From assembly GCA_020637215.1 (NCBI GenBank), contig JACJWI010000006.1, forward strand, positions 1-64,000: a stretch of DNA of 64,000 nucleotides, written 5' to 3'. This document shows, piece by piece, positions 40,946 through 50,440 of the stretch. Origin of the DNA: Microthrixaceae bacterium. Lineage in GTDB: Bacteria > Actinomycetota > Acidimicrobiia > Acidimicrobiales > Microtrichaceae. A model generated the notes under the pieces. The model was not told the origin of the DNA and did not search any database. It saw nothing but the letters and a program-made list of their open reading frames with translations. The translations under genes were made by a program, and so were the position numbers. Numbering within the stretch: the first letter of the stretch is position 1; each line of letters begins with the position of its first letter.

Positions 40946-41502
40946 CGGTCCGCGCCCTCGATCCGGCGCAGCGCCAGCAGCAGTCCGATGACGGTCTTGG
41001 CGTCGGTGATCTCACCGGCGGCGATGAGCGCCGGGGTGTCGCGCAACGCGACCCGCACCTCGGTCATGTTCTGCTCCTCGATGCCCTGCAGGTCGACCTC
41101 GGTGCGGCTGAGCCCGGTGCCGAGGAAGACGTGGCTCTCCTCGTCGCAGAAGCCGACCGAGTTGTGGAACACCGTCAACGGGACCAGCTCGGCGGCGACG
41201 AGGCCGACCTCCTCGGCCAGCTCCCGCCGAGCGGTCTCCTCGGGCGGCTCTCCGGCCACGTCGCGCTTGCCGGCGGGGATCTCGAGCAGGAACCGGTCGA
41301 GAGGAGCCCGGTACTGACGCACCAGCACCACGTCCCCGTCGTCGAGGAGCGGGACCACCGACACCGCGCCGGGGTGACGGACGACCTCGCGGGAGAACGC
41401 CTCGCCGTTCGGAGCGCGGAACTCCGAACGGAACATCGACACGACGTGGCCCTCGACCAGGAGCTGGTCGCGGAGGTGCTCGAAGCTCCCGGTGGAGCTC
41501 AC
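40942..41502 (-). CDS. NUDIX hydrolase (ADP-ribose pyrophosphatase-like)
   Basis: A 186-aa NUDIX enzyme. The box is visible as GEPPEETARRELAEEVGL, preceded by VLVRQYRAPLDRFLLEIPAGK, typical of ADP-ribose pyrophosphatases. It corresponds to Rv1700 in mycobacteria. It overlaps pyrG upstream and xerD downstream with GTGA-type overlaps, so the three proteins are coupled. Confidence 0.92.
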   Translation of the reverse strand: MSSTGSFEHLRDQLLVEGHVVSMFRSEFRAPNGEAFSREVVRHPGAVSVVPLLDDGDVVLVRQYRAPLDRFLLEIPAGKRDVAGEPPEETARRELAEEVGLVAAELVPLTVFHNSVGFCDEESHVFLGTGLSRTEVDLQGIEEQNMTEVRVALRDTPALIAAGEITDAKTVIGLLLALRRIEGADR

Positions 41503-43238
41503 CCCCGGTGGGCCGGCGCGCCGCGGTGGGCCGGGTCGACCCCGGCGACCGTCGGGGACGCTCCGTCAGCGGCATCGTCGCCGGAGGCCGCGGAGCCGAC
41601 CGCCGGGCTGTCGGGCAGCTCGATCAGCTGAGGGTTGCGGCCCTGGGCCCGTTCGAGGGCCGCGCCGATGAACCCCTCGAACAGCGGGGCGGGACGGGTC
41701 GGACGGCTCATGAACTCGGGATGGGCCTGCGTGCCGACCCAGAACGGGTGCCCCTCGAGCTCGATGAACTCGACCAGCCGACCGTCCGGCGACGTCCCCG
41801 ATGCCCGGAAGTCGGTCCCCTCGAAGCGCCGTCGGTACACCGGGTTGAACTCGTAGCGGTGGCGGTGTCGTTCGGAGACCACCTCCTTGCCGTACAGGTC
41901 GGCCACCCGGGAGCCCGGTTCGAGCTGCGCGATGTAGGCGCCGAGCCGCATGGTGCCGCCCTTGTCGGTGACGTCGCGCTGGGAGTCCATCAGGTCGATC
42001 ACCGGGTACGGGGTGGTCGGGTCGAACTCGGTCGAGTTCGCCCCGGTGAGCCCCAGGGCGTTGCGGGCGTACTCGATGGTCATCACCTGCATGCCCAGGC
42101 ACAGACCGAGGCACGGCAGTCCGTGCTCGCGGGCGTAGCCGGCGGCGGCGACCTTGCCCTCGACCCCGCGCTCGCCGAAGCCGCCGGGGATGACGATCCC
42201 GTCGAGGTCGCGCAGCTTGTCGGCCGCGAGCAGGCCCTCGACGTCCTCGGCCTGGATCCAGGAGATCTGCACGTCCGCGCCGTGGTGGAACCCGGCGTGC
42301 TTGAGCGCTTCGACCACCGACAGGTAGGCGTCGGGCAGGCTCACGTACTTGCCGATGATGCCGACGCGGGTGGGGGCGGTCGCCCGGTTCACGCTGGTGA
42401 CCAGCTGCTGCCAGTCGGTGAGGTCCGGCTCCACGTCGGGCAGGCCGAGGATGTCGCCGACGACCGTGTCGAGTCCCTCGTCGTGCAGGACCAGCGGGAT
42501 GTCGTAGAGGCTGCTGGCGTCCGCGGCGTTCACCACCGCGGCGACCGGCACGTCGCACAGCGCCGAGATCTTGCGCTTGAGGTCCGGGGAGATGGCCTCC
42601 TCGGAGCGGCACACGATGGCGTCGGGCTGGATGCCCCGGCTGCGCAGCTCGGTCACCGAGTGCTGGGTGGGCTTGGTCTTCTGCTCACCGGACGGCCCGA
42701 TGAACGGCACCAGGGTGACGTGCACGTAGCAGACGTTCTGGCGACCGACGTCGAGGCGGAACTGCCGGATGGCCTCGAGGAACGGGAGGATCTCGATGTC
42801 GCCGACGGTGCCGCCGATCTCGGTGATGACCACGTCGGTGCCGTCGACGGCCAGGCGCGAGATCCGCCGCTTGATCTCGTCGGTGATGTGCGGGATGACC
42901 TGCACGGTCTTGCCCAGGTACTCGCCCCGGCGTTCCGCGGCCAGCACCGCCTGGTAGATGGAGCCGGTGGTGGCGTTGGAGTCCCGGGTGAGCTCCTCGT
43001 CGATGAAGCGCTCGTAGTGGCCCAGGTCGAGGTCGGTCTCGCCGCCGTCCTTGGTGACGAACACCTCGCCGTGCTCGAACGGGTTCATGGTGCCCGGATC
43101 GACGTTGATGTACGGATCCAGCTTCTGCATGGTGACCCGATGGCCCCGGGCCTTGAGCAGTCGACCGAGGGAGGACGCCGTGAGGCCCTTCCCCAGGCTG
43201 GAGGCGACGCCGCCGGTCACGAAGATGTGCTTGGCCAC
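41499..43238 (-). CDS. pyrG: CTP synthase
   Basis: A 579-aa two-domain enzyme. The N-terminal synthase domain starts MAKHIFVTGGVASSLGKGLT. The C-terminal glutaminase domain has the nucleophile in PCLGLCLGMQVM and the His/Glu pair in AHPEFMSRP. It aminates UTP to CTP. The last 35 residues are an Ala/Asp-rich tail. Length is normal. ATG at 43238; the gap to the divergent GDPD gene is 142 bp. Confidence 0.97.
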   Translation of the reverse strand: MAKHIFVTGGVASSLGKGLTASSLGRLLKARGHRVTMQKLDPYINVDPGTMNPFEHGEVFVTKDGGETDLDLGHYERFIDEELTRDSNATTGSIYQAVLAAERRGEYLGKTVQVIPHITDEIKRRISRLAVDGTDVVITEIGGTVGDIEILPFLEAIRQFRLDVGRQNVCYVHVTLVPFIGPSGEQKTKPTQHSVTELRSRGIQPDAIVCRSEEAISPDLKRKISALCDVPVAAVVNAADASSLYDIPLVLHDEGLDTVVGDILGLPDVEPDLTDWQQLVTSVNRATAPTRVGIIGKYVSLPDAYLSVVEALKHAGFHHGADVQISWIQAEDVEGLLAADKLRDLDGIVIPGGFGERGVEGKVAAAGYAREHGLPCLGLCLGMQVMTIEYARNALGLTGANSTEFDPTTPYPVIDLMDSQRDVTDKGGTMRLGAYIAQLEPGSRVADLYGKEVVSERHRHRYEFNPVYRRRFEGTDFRASGTSPDGRLVEFIELEGHPFWVGTQAHPEFMSRPTRPAPLFEGFIGAALERAQGRNPQLIELPDSPAVGSAASGDDAADGASPTVAGVDPAHRGAPAHRG

Positions 43239-43380
43239 AAGAACTCCTGGGTCGTTTGGTCGAGGCTATCGCGGACGGGAACACCCCGGCGCGGAGCCAC
43301 CCGGCACCCGGAGACGCCGCCGGGCCGGTGACCCGATCCCCCCGCCGAGGCCACGGAGGCGCTCCCCGTAAGCTCCCCGC

Positions 43381-44484
43381 ATGGAACCGCTCCACGGCCC
43401 TGACGCCGTCCGTGCCGACCGCTCGATGGCCCCGCCGCGGCACCGGCCCCGACACCGATCGACCGGGCTGGTGGCGAGGACCGGGCTGGTGGCGAAGACC
43501 GTGCTGGTGGCGATGGTCGCTCTGCTCGTCGGCGCGTGCAGCACCGACGACACGTCGAGCGCGACCGACCGGGCGGACCGGAGCTCGTCGACGACGTCGA
43601 CGTCGACCCCGGACGCGTCGACGGTCGCCGAGGTGCTCGCCCTCGACCGACCGGTCGTGCTCGCCCACGCCGGCGGCGACGACATCCACCCTCACGACAC
43701 GCCGTTCGGCTTCGACCGCTCCGCAGCCGCAGGCGTCGACGTGCTCGACATGGACGTGCAGCTGAGCTCCGACGGCGTGCTGGTCGTGCAGCACGACGAC
43801 ACCGTCGACCGCACCACCGAGGCCGAGGGCAAGGTCGCCGACATGACCTACGAGCAGTTGAACGCGCTCGACGCCGCCTACTGGTTCACCGAGGGCTGCA
43901 CCTGCACCGACCGGCCCGAGGCCGAGTACGTCTACCGCGGCGTGCGCACCGGCGACCGGCCGGCGCCGGAGGGCAGCTCCCCCGACGACTTCGCCATCAC
44001 CAGCTTCGAGACGATCGCCACCGACCACCCCGACTTCGTCCTGAACGTCGAGATCAAGGGCACCGCCCCCGACGCCCTGCCCGCCGCAGCCGAGCTGGCC
44101 CGCCTGGTGGACGAGCTCGATCTGACCGACCGCATCGTCGTGACGTCGTTCGACGACGCCGTGGCCGAAGCGTTCGCCGCCGCCGCCCCCGGTGCCACCA
44201 TCACGCCCGGCCTGGGCGCGACCAGCGCCTACATCCTGGGCGGCACCCTGCCTCCGGCCGGTCGGACGATCCTGCAGGTCCCGCCCGAGTACGAGGGCCT
44301 CGAGGTCGTCACCGCGGATCGCGTCGCGACCGCCCACCGCGACGGCCTGGTGCTGTGGGTGTGGCCCAACGACGCCGAGTGGGAGAACGCCGACGGCTAC
44401 GCCAAGCTGCTCGACATGGGGGTCGACGGGCTGAACGCGGCCGACCCGGTCACCGCGCTCGAGGTGGTGCGGGCCCGCCGCTGA
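43381..44484 (+). CDS. Glycerophosphodiester phosphodiesterase-family lipoprotein
   Basis: A 367-aa predicted lipoprotein. The signal peptide ends VALLVGACSTDD, followed by a Thr/Ser linker. The GDPD domain begins VVLAHAGGDDIHPHDTPFGF. It has the VLVVQHDDTVDRTTEAEG metal loop and NVEIKG, but the first motif reads HAG rather than HRG, and the usual PENT is HDT. LDMDVQLSSDG replaces the typical ExD. These changes imply a variant subfamily, possibly with another phosphodiester substrate. It lies on the opposite strand inside an otherwise minus-strand block. Confidence 0.82.
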   Translation: MEPLHGPDAVRADRSMAPPRHRPRHRSTGLVARTGLVAKTVLVAMVALLVGACSTDDTSSATDRADRSSSTTSTSTPDASTVAEVLALDRPVVLAHAGGDDIHPHDTPFGFDRSAAAGVDVLDMDVQLSSDGVLVVQHDDTVDRTTEAEGKVADMTYEQLNALDAAYWFTEGCTCTDRPEAEYVYRGVRTGDRPAPEGSSPDDFAITSFETIATDHPDFVLNVEIKGTAPDALPAAAELARLVDELDLTDRIVVTSFDDAVAEAFAAAAPGATITPGLGATSAYILGGTLPPAGRTILQVPPEYEGLEVVTADRVATAHRDGLVLWVWPNDAEWENADGYAKLLDMGVDGLNAADPVTALEVVRARR

Positions 44485-44506
44485 GCATCGGCTGCTCGGA
44501 GCGCGC

Positions 44507-45355
44507 TCAGCGCCGCTGGGATCCGAGGCGGTCGAACCACCGCAGCGGGGCCACCGCGTCGATCACGGCGCTGAACGACACGGCCTCGCTGAGCAGGTTG
44601 AGCCCGACGAGCACCGCGAGCACGATCCAGCGAGCCGGCGCGGCGGGGAACGCGACGAGGGCGGCGATGCCGCACATCGCGCCCATCACGTTCGAACCGG
44701 CGTCGCCCAGCATCGCCTTCTCCCGCAGGTCCGGGGCCAGCAGGCCCACACCTGCGCCGACCGCGACCGCGGGCACGAACAACCACGACGTGGCCGCGAC
44801 CGCGGCCAGGACCACGAACAGCGTGGCGGTGAACTTGGTCGCCCGACCCGGAGCACGATCGAACAGGTTGCCCAGGTTGGCGGCCAGGGCGACCGTGGCG
44901 CCGTCGCGCAGCAGTCCGACCACGGTTCCGTTGTCCTGTTGCAGCACCGAGACGGTCAGGATCCCGACCGCGGCTCCGCCGACCAGCTTGAGCATCCCGC
45001 TCGAGACCCGGCCGTGGCGCAGCGAGGCGACGTGGCCGCGGAACCCGCCGGACTGGCCGACCCCGGCGACGTCGTCGAACAGGCCGAGCAGGCAGAAGCC
45101 GGCCGCGGCCACGAACGTCCCGGCGGCCAGGCGGTCCCACGACACGATCACGTCGTCCGCGGCGATGACCAGGCGCCCGGCGGCGACGACGAGGACGACG
45201 GTGACCGGGATCAGGATCCCCACCCCGGTGACCACCGGAGCACCCCGGTAGTTGGTGCGGGCCAGGGCGTCGACGCCGAACGCGTCGGAGGTGAGCCACC
45301 AGCACCCGGCGCCGACCAGCCCTCCGATCAGCAGTCCGATCGCGGTGCTGATCAC
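44507..45355 (-). CDS. MraY/WecA-like polyprenyl-phosphate glycosyl-1-phosphate transferase
   Basis: A 282-aa membrane protein with about eight hydrophobic helices. Motifs of the GT4 family are GLFDDVAGVG, NLFDRAPGRATK and AMLGDAGSNVMGA. Enzymes of this group attach sugar-1-phosphate to undecaprenyl phosphate. It is shorter than MraY or WecA (320-360 aa). The GTG start at 45355 overlaps the next gene. It is the last of six coupled or near-coupled genes from steA down. Confidence 0.82.
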   Translation of the reverse strand: MISTAIGLLIGGLVGAGCWWLTSDAFGVDALARTNYRGAPVVTGVGILIPVTVVLVVAAGRLVIAADDVIVSWDRLAAGTFVAAAGFCLLGLFDDVAGVGQSGGFRGHVASLRHGRVSSGMLKLVGGAAVGILTVSVLQQDNGTVVGLLRDGATVALAANLGNLFDRAPGRATKFTATLFVVLAAVAATSWLFVPAVAVGAGVGLLAPDLREKAMLGDAGSNVMGAMCGIAALVAFPAAPARWIVLAVLVGLNLLSEAVSFSAVIDAVAPLRWFDRLGSQRR

Positions 45356-47679
45356 GCGGTCACGTCCACGGGCTCTCCGTCGGGCGGCGCGGACACGGAG
45401 CCCCCGACCTCCTCGGAGATCGCAACCGGCGGGTCGGTCCCGTCGAGGCCGAGCACGAGGTACGCCGTGTACGGCAGGGCGACGGTCAGCATCAGCGCCG
45501 GGATGGCCACCCCGGAGTCGTTCACCAGCCAGGCCAGCACCCCGAGGGTGAGCCCCGAGATCCCGAAGGCCCGGAACGACGGGTGCTCGGAGGTGAGGCG
45601 CCGCATCATCCGGTTGGGACGCCAGGTCAGGTATCCGACGAAGAGCAGGGCGACGGGGATGACCAGGGTCCACACCGTCGAGGTGAGGATGCTGGCGTTG
45701 GCATCGATCTTGCGTTGCAGGATCAGCATCCCGTCGCCGTCGAGCAGCTTCTGGGCGAACCGTCCCAGGTGGGTCCGCGAATCGACCGGACGGGCCAGGT
45801 CCAGCGCCGCGAAGAGCACCAGCACCCCGACGGTCACCGCAGCGATCAGCGCCACCAGGCGGAACCGGATGCGGATCCCCTTCAGCACGAGGATGCACAC
45901 GGCGAACGCGGGGATCGACGCCAGGACGCCTCCCACGTCCGAGCCCCACAGCGGGAACCCGTCGAGCACGATCACCACCAGGAACACCACCACCGCGACC
46001 GCCAGCCGACCGCCGTCGCCGGAGTCCGGGCGCCGCCGCCCCCAGATCTCCCACAGTCCCGACACGACCACCAGCGACGAGATGGTGAGGATCGAGAACG
46101 CCTGGTTCCCGTAGCCGGCGAACCGCCCGGCGACGATCGGCGAGTAGCCGAACACCGTGCTGAGCTGCAGGCTCGCGCCGGTGAGGATGTCGACGCCGAG
46201 CACCACGACCGACAGCCCGCACAGCAGGACCGGAGCGGCCACGTCGTCGGAGCGACCGACCCACGCCGCGACCGCCGCGGCCAGCGCGGACCCGGCCGCG
46301 ATCGTCAGGCCGAACGTGGCGACCGAGAACGGGTCGTAGGGCAGCAGGCCCGACAGGAACATCATCGACGGTGTGGCGATCACCGCCAACGAGCACCAGC
46401 GCAGCGGCCGTCGCCACGAGCTGTCGCGGCCCACCGCCACCATCACCGCGATCAGCAGGGCCACCAGACCGACGATGAACGCGACGGTGATCGGACCCGT
46501 GACCTCGTCGCGGAACCGGGCCCGCTCATCGGCGCGGACCATGCGGTCGGCACGATCGACGAGCGAGGCGTCGTCGGCCACCGACGTGATCGGGGTGTCG
46601 TTCATCTCGCTCGGCGCCTCGACGTCGAAGGCGTCGAGGATCGTCGGGGCGATGTCGGTGAGGGTGACGAACCCTGTCCGGCGGGTGGTGGGCGACCGGG
46701 CCCACCCGGCGTCGATGCCGGGACCGCGCATGGCGAACATCGTCAGCTGCTCGCCCGCCGCGGGTGCGGTGGGGGCGACCACCATCACCAGGTCCCGTCG
46801 CAAGTCCATCGTCGCCAGGATCCGGCCGAAGGTCCGGTCGGCCCGGCTGAGCGCGGCGGAGAACTGGGCATCGCCCTGGGACACGGTGCTCTGGGGACGG
46901 GCGTCCTCGGCCCGTTCCAGATCCGACATCTCGACGACCTGCACGTCCGCGGCGTCCCACCCGCGCTGCACCGACGCCAGCACCGCGTCGTCGTCGGAGC
47001 GGACACCGAACGGAGCGAGCGGGTCGGCCACCAGCAGGGTCGACGACACGTTGCCGACCGCGACCTGTCCGTCGCGGTCCATCCCGGCGAGCGCCACGTC
47101 GCGCTGGGGCGGCCCGCCGTCGAGAGCGGTGTCGGCGTTGCCGACCACGCCGACCGGGTGGCCGGCTCCGGCCAGGGACTCGGCCATGGCCCCGGGGGCC
47201 GAGCCGTACAGCAGCGCGTCGTTGCGGGCCACCTGCTCGGCGATCGACAGCACGACGACCTCACCGGTCGGTTCGATGCCGGTGCGCCGTTGGTACACCT
47301 GGGCCGCCGAGCCGCTCGGGGTGGTCTCGGCGAGCTGGGCGGCGTCACCGGCGGTCAGCGGGTTGGCTGCGTCGGCGCGGTTGCCGGCCCCGAGGGTCAG
47401 GTAGGCATCGGCGCCGTCGGTGCGGGGTCCGACGGTGCGGGTGCTCAGCGATGCCACCGCGGAGCGCTCGAGGAACCGGGTCAGCTCCGGCGGCTCATCC
47501 CGGGACACGGCGTCCCAGGTCAGTCGCGGGAACGTGACCACCAGCACGCGGCGCGGGGCGGGCGCGCTCCCGCGTCCGGAAGACGCGGAGGCTGACCCTC
47601 CGAACGCTCCCAGTCCGACAGCGGCGAGCACCACCGCGACCAGCACCGAGGCGAGGATCGAACGACGGGGCACGCTCAC
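45352..47679 (-). CDS. Large membrane protein with extracytoplasmic alkaline-phosphatase-like domain
   Basis: A 775-aa protein. A signal or anchor at residues 8-28 is followed by about 350 residues resembling the alkaline phosphatase fold: VLVVTFPRLTWDAV, TDGADAYLTLGAGNRAD, and SPTTRRTGFVTLTDIAPTIL. Most metal-ligand motifs of true phosphatases are not evident. About ten membrane helices follow from residue 390. Its place between a WecA-like transferase and a glycosyltransferase suggests a part in exporting or modifying a lipid-linked glycan. No function is known. Confidence 0.75.
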   Translation of the reverse strand: MSVPRRSILASVLVAVVLAAVGLGAFGGSASASSGRGSAPAPRRVLVVTFPRLTWDAVSRDEPPELTRFLERSAVASLSTRTVGPRTDGADAYLTLGAGNRADAANPLTAGDAAQLAETTPSGSAAQVYQRRTGIEPTGEVVVLSIAEQVARNDALLYGSAPGAMAESLAGAGHPVGVVGNADTALDGGPPQRDVALAGMDRDGQVAVGNVSSTLLVADPLAPFGVRSDDDAVLASVQRGWDAADVQVVEMSDLERAEDARPQSTVSQGDAQFSAALSRADRTFGRILATMDLRRDLVMVVAPTAPAAGEQLTMFAMRGPGIDAGWARSPTTRRTGFVTLTDIAPTILDAFDVEAPSEMNDTPITSVADDASLVDRADRMVRADERARFRDEVTGPITVAFIVGLVALLIAVMVAVGRDSSWRRPLRWCSLAVIATPSMMFLSGLLPYDPFSVATFGLTIAAGSALAAAVAAWVGRSDDVAAPVLLCGLSVVVLGVDILTGASLQLSTVFGYSPIVAGRFAGYGNQAFSILTISSLVVVSGLWEIWGRRRPDSGDGGRLAVAVVVFLVVIVLDGFPLWGSDVGGVLASIPAFAVCILVLKGIRIRFRLVALIAAVTVGVLVLFAALDLARPVDSRTHLGRFAQKLLDGDGMLILQRKIDANASILTSTVWTLVIPVALLFVGYLTWRPNRMMRRLTSEHPSFRAFGISGLTLGVLAWLVNDSGVAIPALMLTVALPYTAYLVLGLDGTDPPVAISEEVGGSVSAPPDGEPVDVTA

Positions 47680-48770
47680 CGGGTCCCCTTCGCCGGGACG
47701 AGCTCGCGGTAGACGTCGAGCACCTCGGCGGTGAGGGCGTCCGGGTCGAACCTCGTCGACGCCACCTCGCGTCCGGCCTCCCCGGCGGCGAGGGCTCCGG
47801 AGCGGTCCGCCAGGAATCGCACGAGCGCGTCGGCCATCGCCCGGTCGTCACCGACGTCGACGACGGCGCCGGCCCGGCCGTCGCCGAACAGCTCCGAGGC
47901 CATCCCGACGTCGGTGCTCACCACCGGGACGCCGAGCGCCATGGCCTCGGGCAGCACCAGCGGGATGGCCTCCCACACCGAGCTGAGGGCGAACACGTCC
48001 GAGGCGGCGATCCAATCCACCGCGTCGGCGTCGAACCCGACCCATCGTACGACGTCGTCGAGGCCGAGCCGGGACGACTCGGCCTCGAGCGCAGACCGGT
48101 CGGGGCCGTCGCCGACCACCGCGAGCCGCGCATCGGGCACGCGGGCCGCGACGTCGACGAACGCCCGCAGGAGGGTCGGCAGGTCCTTCTGGGGGTGGAG
48201 GCGGGCCACACAGCTCACCAGAGGAGTGTCGTCGCTGACGCCGAGCCGACCGCGGATGTCGGCCCGGGAACGTCGGGGCGACGCCGGCGGCGACACCGGC
48301 ACGACCACGCGGATCCGGTCCCGGGCGACCGTGCCGACCAACCCCTCCGCGATCGCGTCGCTGGGCGCGATCACCCGGTCGGCTCGGGCCAGCACCGCCC
48401 GCTCGAGTCTCCGCTGCAGCCCGGCTGCCCGACCCGCCGTCTCGTCGAGAACGACGTTGTGGACGGTGATGACCACCGGCCGCCGCGGACGACCCCGGAC
48501 CGCCACCCACGCCGCCTTCAGCCCGTGCGCGTGCAGCACGTCGGCATCCTCCCGCCATGGAGCAAGAGCTCGCCGGGCCCGGAGGAGTCCGACCGGGGTG
48601 GTACCCGCGGGCACGGGCACCACCCCGGCCTGGGTTCCCCGTCCGTCGAGCACCCCGGCCGGACCGAGGACCGGAGCCACGACCCCGAGGCGTTCCAAGC
48701 CGTCGGCCAGGGCCGCGACGTGCATGCGGATCCCGCCGGTCGACGGGCCGAGGAGCTGCAGGGCGCGCAT
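47676..48770 (-). CDS. Glycosyltransferase, GT4 family (group 1)
   Basis: A 364-aa GT-B enzyme. LQLLGPSTGGIRMHVAALAD opens the acceptor domain; the donor domain has RLHPQKDLPTLLRAF, AVVGDGPDR and the EX7E motif in SVWEAIPLVLPEAMALGVPVV. It transfers a sugar from an NDP-sugar, likely to a lipid carrier given the neighbours. ATG at 48770 shares a base with the murJ stop (TGATG); a GTG three bases upstream is an alternative. Confidence 0.88.
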   Translation of the reverse strand: MRALQLLGPSTGGIRMHVAALADGLERLGVVAPVLGPAGVLDGRGTQAGVVPVPAGTTPVGLLRARRALAPWREDADVLHAHGLKAAWVAVRGRPRRPVVITVHNVVLDETAGRAAGLQRRLERAVLARADRVIAPSDAIAEGLVGTVARDRIRVVVPVSPPASPRRSRADIRGRLGVSDDTPLVSCVARLHPQKDLPTLLRAFVDVAARVPDARLAVVGDGPDRSALEAESSRLGLDDVVRWVGFDADAVDWIAASDVFALSSVWEAIPLVLPEAMALGVPVVSTDVGMASELFGDGRAGAVVDVGDDRAMADALVRFLADRSGALAAGEAGREVASTRFDPDALTAEVLDVYRELVPAKGTR

Positions 48771-50440
48771 CACGGGTTCCCCACCCCGGATCCGAGCACC
48801 CGGCCGGGGTCGCCGCCGAGGCTCCGCAGCGCCCGTCGGGGGTCGGGTCCGCCGATGAGGCGCAGGACGACCAGCGCCGCGACCGACAGCACCGCTCCCC
48901 CGACGACGCACACGACGACCGCGCTGATCGTCCCGGTCCCGCTCCAGGCCCGGACCGCCGCGTACACCCCGATCGCGGCCACGGCGGTCGCCACCACGTC
49001 ACGGAGGATCGGGACGGCCACCGTCGGGATCCGCGCCCCGTGACCGTGCACGGTGGCGCGCACCGACACCGCGAGCACCACGGCGCCGACGAGCTGCGCG
49101 GAGCCGTAGCCCAGACCCAGCACCGTGATGCGGTCCGAGCTGGGAGCGACGGCGGCCATGACCGCCATGAGGGTCGTCCCCAGGACCGCGACGCCGATGT
49201 TGACCAGCGTCGGGGTCCGGGTGTCCTGGTACGAGTACGCCACCCGGGTCAGCAGCAGCACCATGGCGTAGCCGGGCACGCCGACGGCGAAGCCGGCCAC
49301 CGCTCCGGCCACCTCGGTCACGTGATCCGCGGCGTTGCCCAGAGCGACCACACGGGAGATGGGTTCGGCCAACGCCACCAGCGCACCGGTCGACGCGATC
49401 GTGAACAGGGCGACGGAGCGGGTCGTCCGGCCGACCTCGTCGCCGAAGTCGGCCCATCGCCCGGTCCGGGCGAAGCGGGTCAGGTCGGGGAACGCGGTGG
49501 TGAACACGGGCACGGCGAACAGCGACACCGGCAGCATGAACAGGACGAACGCCAGCTGGTAGACGACCACGCCGCCCTCGAGGGCGTTGGCCAGGTACAG
49601 CACCGCCACCAGCAGGGCCTGCGAGGCGCCCAGGAACCCGGCCGCCCACGACCCCTGGCGCAGCAGCCGACCGAGGACCGGGTGACGCCAGCTGAACACC
49701 GGTCGGAGATGGAAGCCGTGACGCCACGCCGACACCACCGGCACGGCGCAGAACGCCACGACCCCCAGGAGGGTGCCCACCGCCAGGACGAGCTTCTCGG
49801 GCGTCGACAGGTCGAGCGACGGCGCCTGATCGCCGCGCATGGCGCCGAACAGCAGGTAGGTGCCGATGACCACGACGTTGTTGACCGTCGGGGCGAACAC
49901 GGGCTGCCAGAAGTGCCCGGTCGCGTTCAGGACCGCGGCGGCGACCATCGACGCTGCGTAGAACAGCACCTGGGGCAGGAAGAACCACAGCAGGAAGGTG
50001 CCCAGCTGGACCTCGGCGGCCCGTACCGCGGCGTCGTCGACACCCGACACGAGCAGCTCCATGATCCAGGTTCCGGCCACCATCGCCGCGGCCACCACCG
50101 CGGCGAGCAGGGTGAGCATCGCCCCCAGCACCACCCCGGCGGTCTCCTCGGCGTCCCGTTGCGATCGGCCGTCGACGGCGTCGACCATGATCGGGATCAG
50201 CACCGACTGCAGGACGCCGGCCGCGAACAGCTCGAAGAGGATGTTCGGGATGGTGTTGGCGCTCTGGTACGTGTTGCCCAGGTACGAGGTGCCCAGCACG
50301 GCGGCCACCACCACGATGCGGGCGAACCCGGTGAGCCGGCTCACCGCGGTGAACACCGCCATGGCGGTGGCGTTGCGGTTGCGGTTCGCCACCGTGGCTG
50401 TCGCCGCGCCGTCTCTCCCGGAGTCGGGCTCCGCGGTCAC
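48770..50440 (-). CDS. murJ: Lipid II flippase MurJ (MviN)
   Basis: A 556-aa multipass protein with about 14 hydrophobic helices. FTAVSRLTGFARIVVVAAVLG at the N-terminus and PNILFELFAAGVLQSVLIP are MurJ signatures. MurJ moves lipid II across the membrane for wall synthesis. It lies between SteB and a glycosyltransferase gene. In mycobacteria murJ is elsewhere, so this arrangement is distinct. Confidence 0.93.
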   Translation of the reverse strand: MTAEPDSGRDGAATATVANRNRNATAMAVFTAVSRLTGFARIVVVAAVLGTSYLGNTYQSANTIPNILFELFAAGVLQSVLIPIMVDAVDGRSQRDAEETAGVVLGAMLTLLAAVVAAAMVAGTWIMELLVSGVDDAAVRAAEVQLGTFLLWFFLPQVLFYAASMVAAAVLNATGHFWQPVFAPTVNNVVVIGTYLLFGAMRGDQAPSLDLSTPEKLVLAVGTLLGVVAFCAVPVVSAWRHGFHLRPVFSWRHPVLGRLLRQGSWAAGFLGASQALLVAVLYLANALEGGVVVYQLAFVLFMLPVSLFAVPVFTTAFPDLTRFARTGRWADFGDEVGRTTRSVALFTIASTGALVALAEPISRVVALGNAADHVTEVAGAVAGFAVGVPGYAMVLLLTRVAYSYQDTRTPTLVNIGVAVLGTTLMAVMAAVAPSSDRITVLGLGYGSAQLVGAVVLAVSVRATVHGHGARIPTVAVPILRDVVATAVAAIGVYAAVRAWSGTGTISAVVVCVVGGAVLSVAALVVLRLIGGPDPRRALRSLGGDPGRVLGSGVGNP

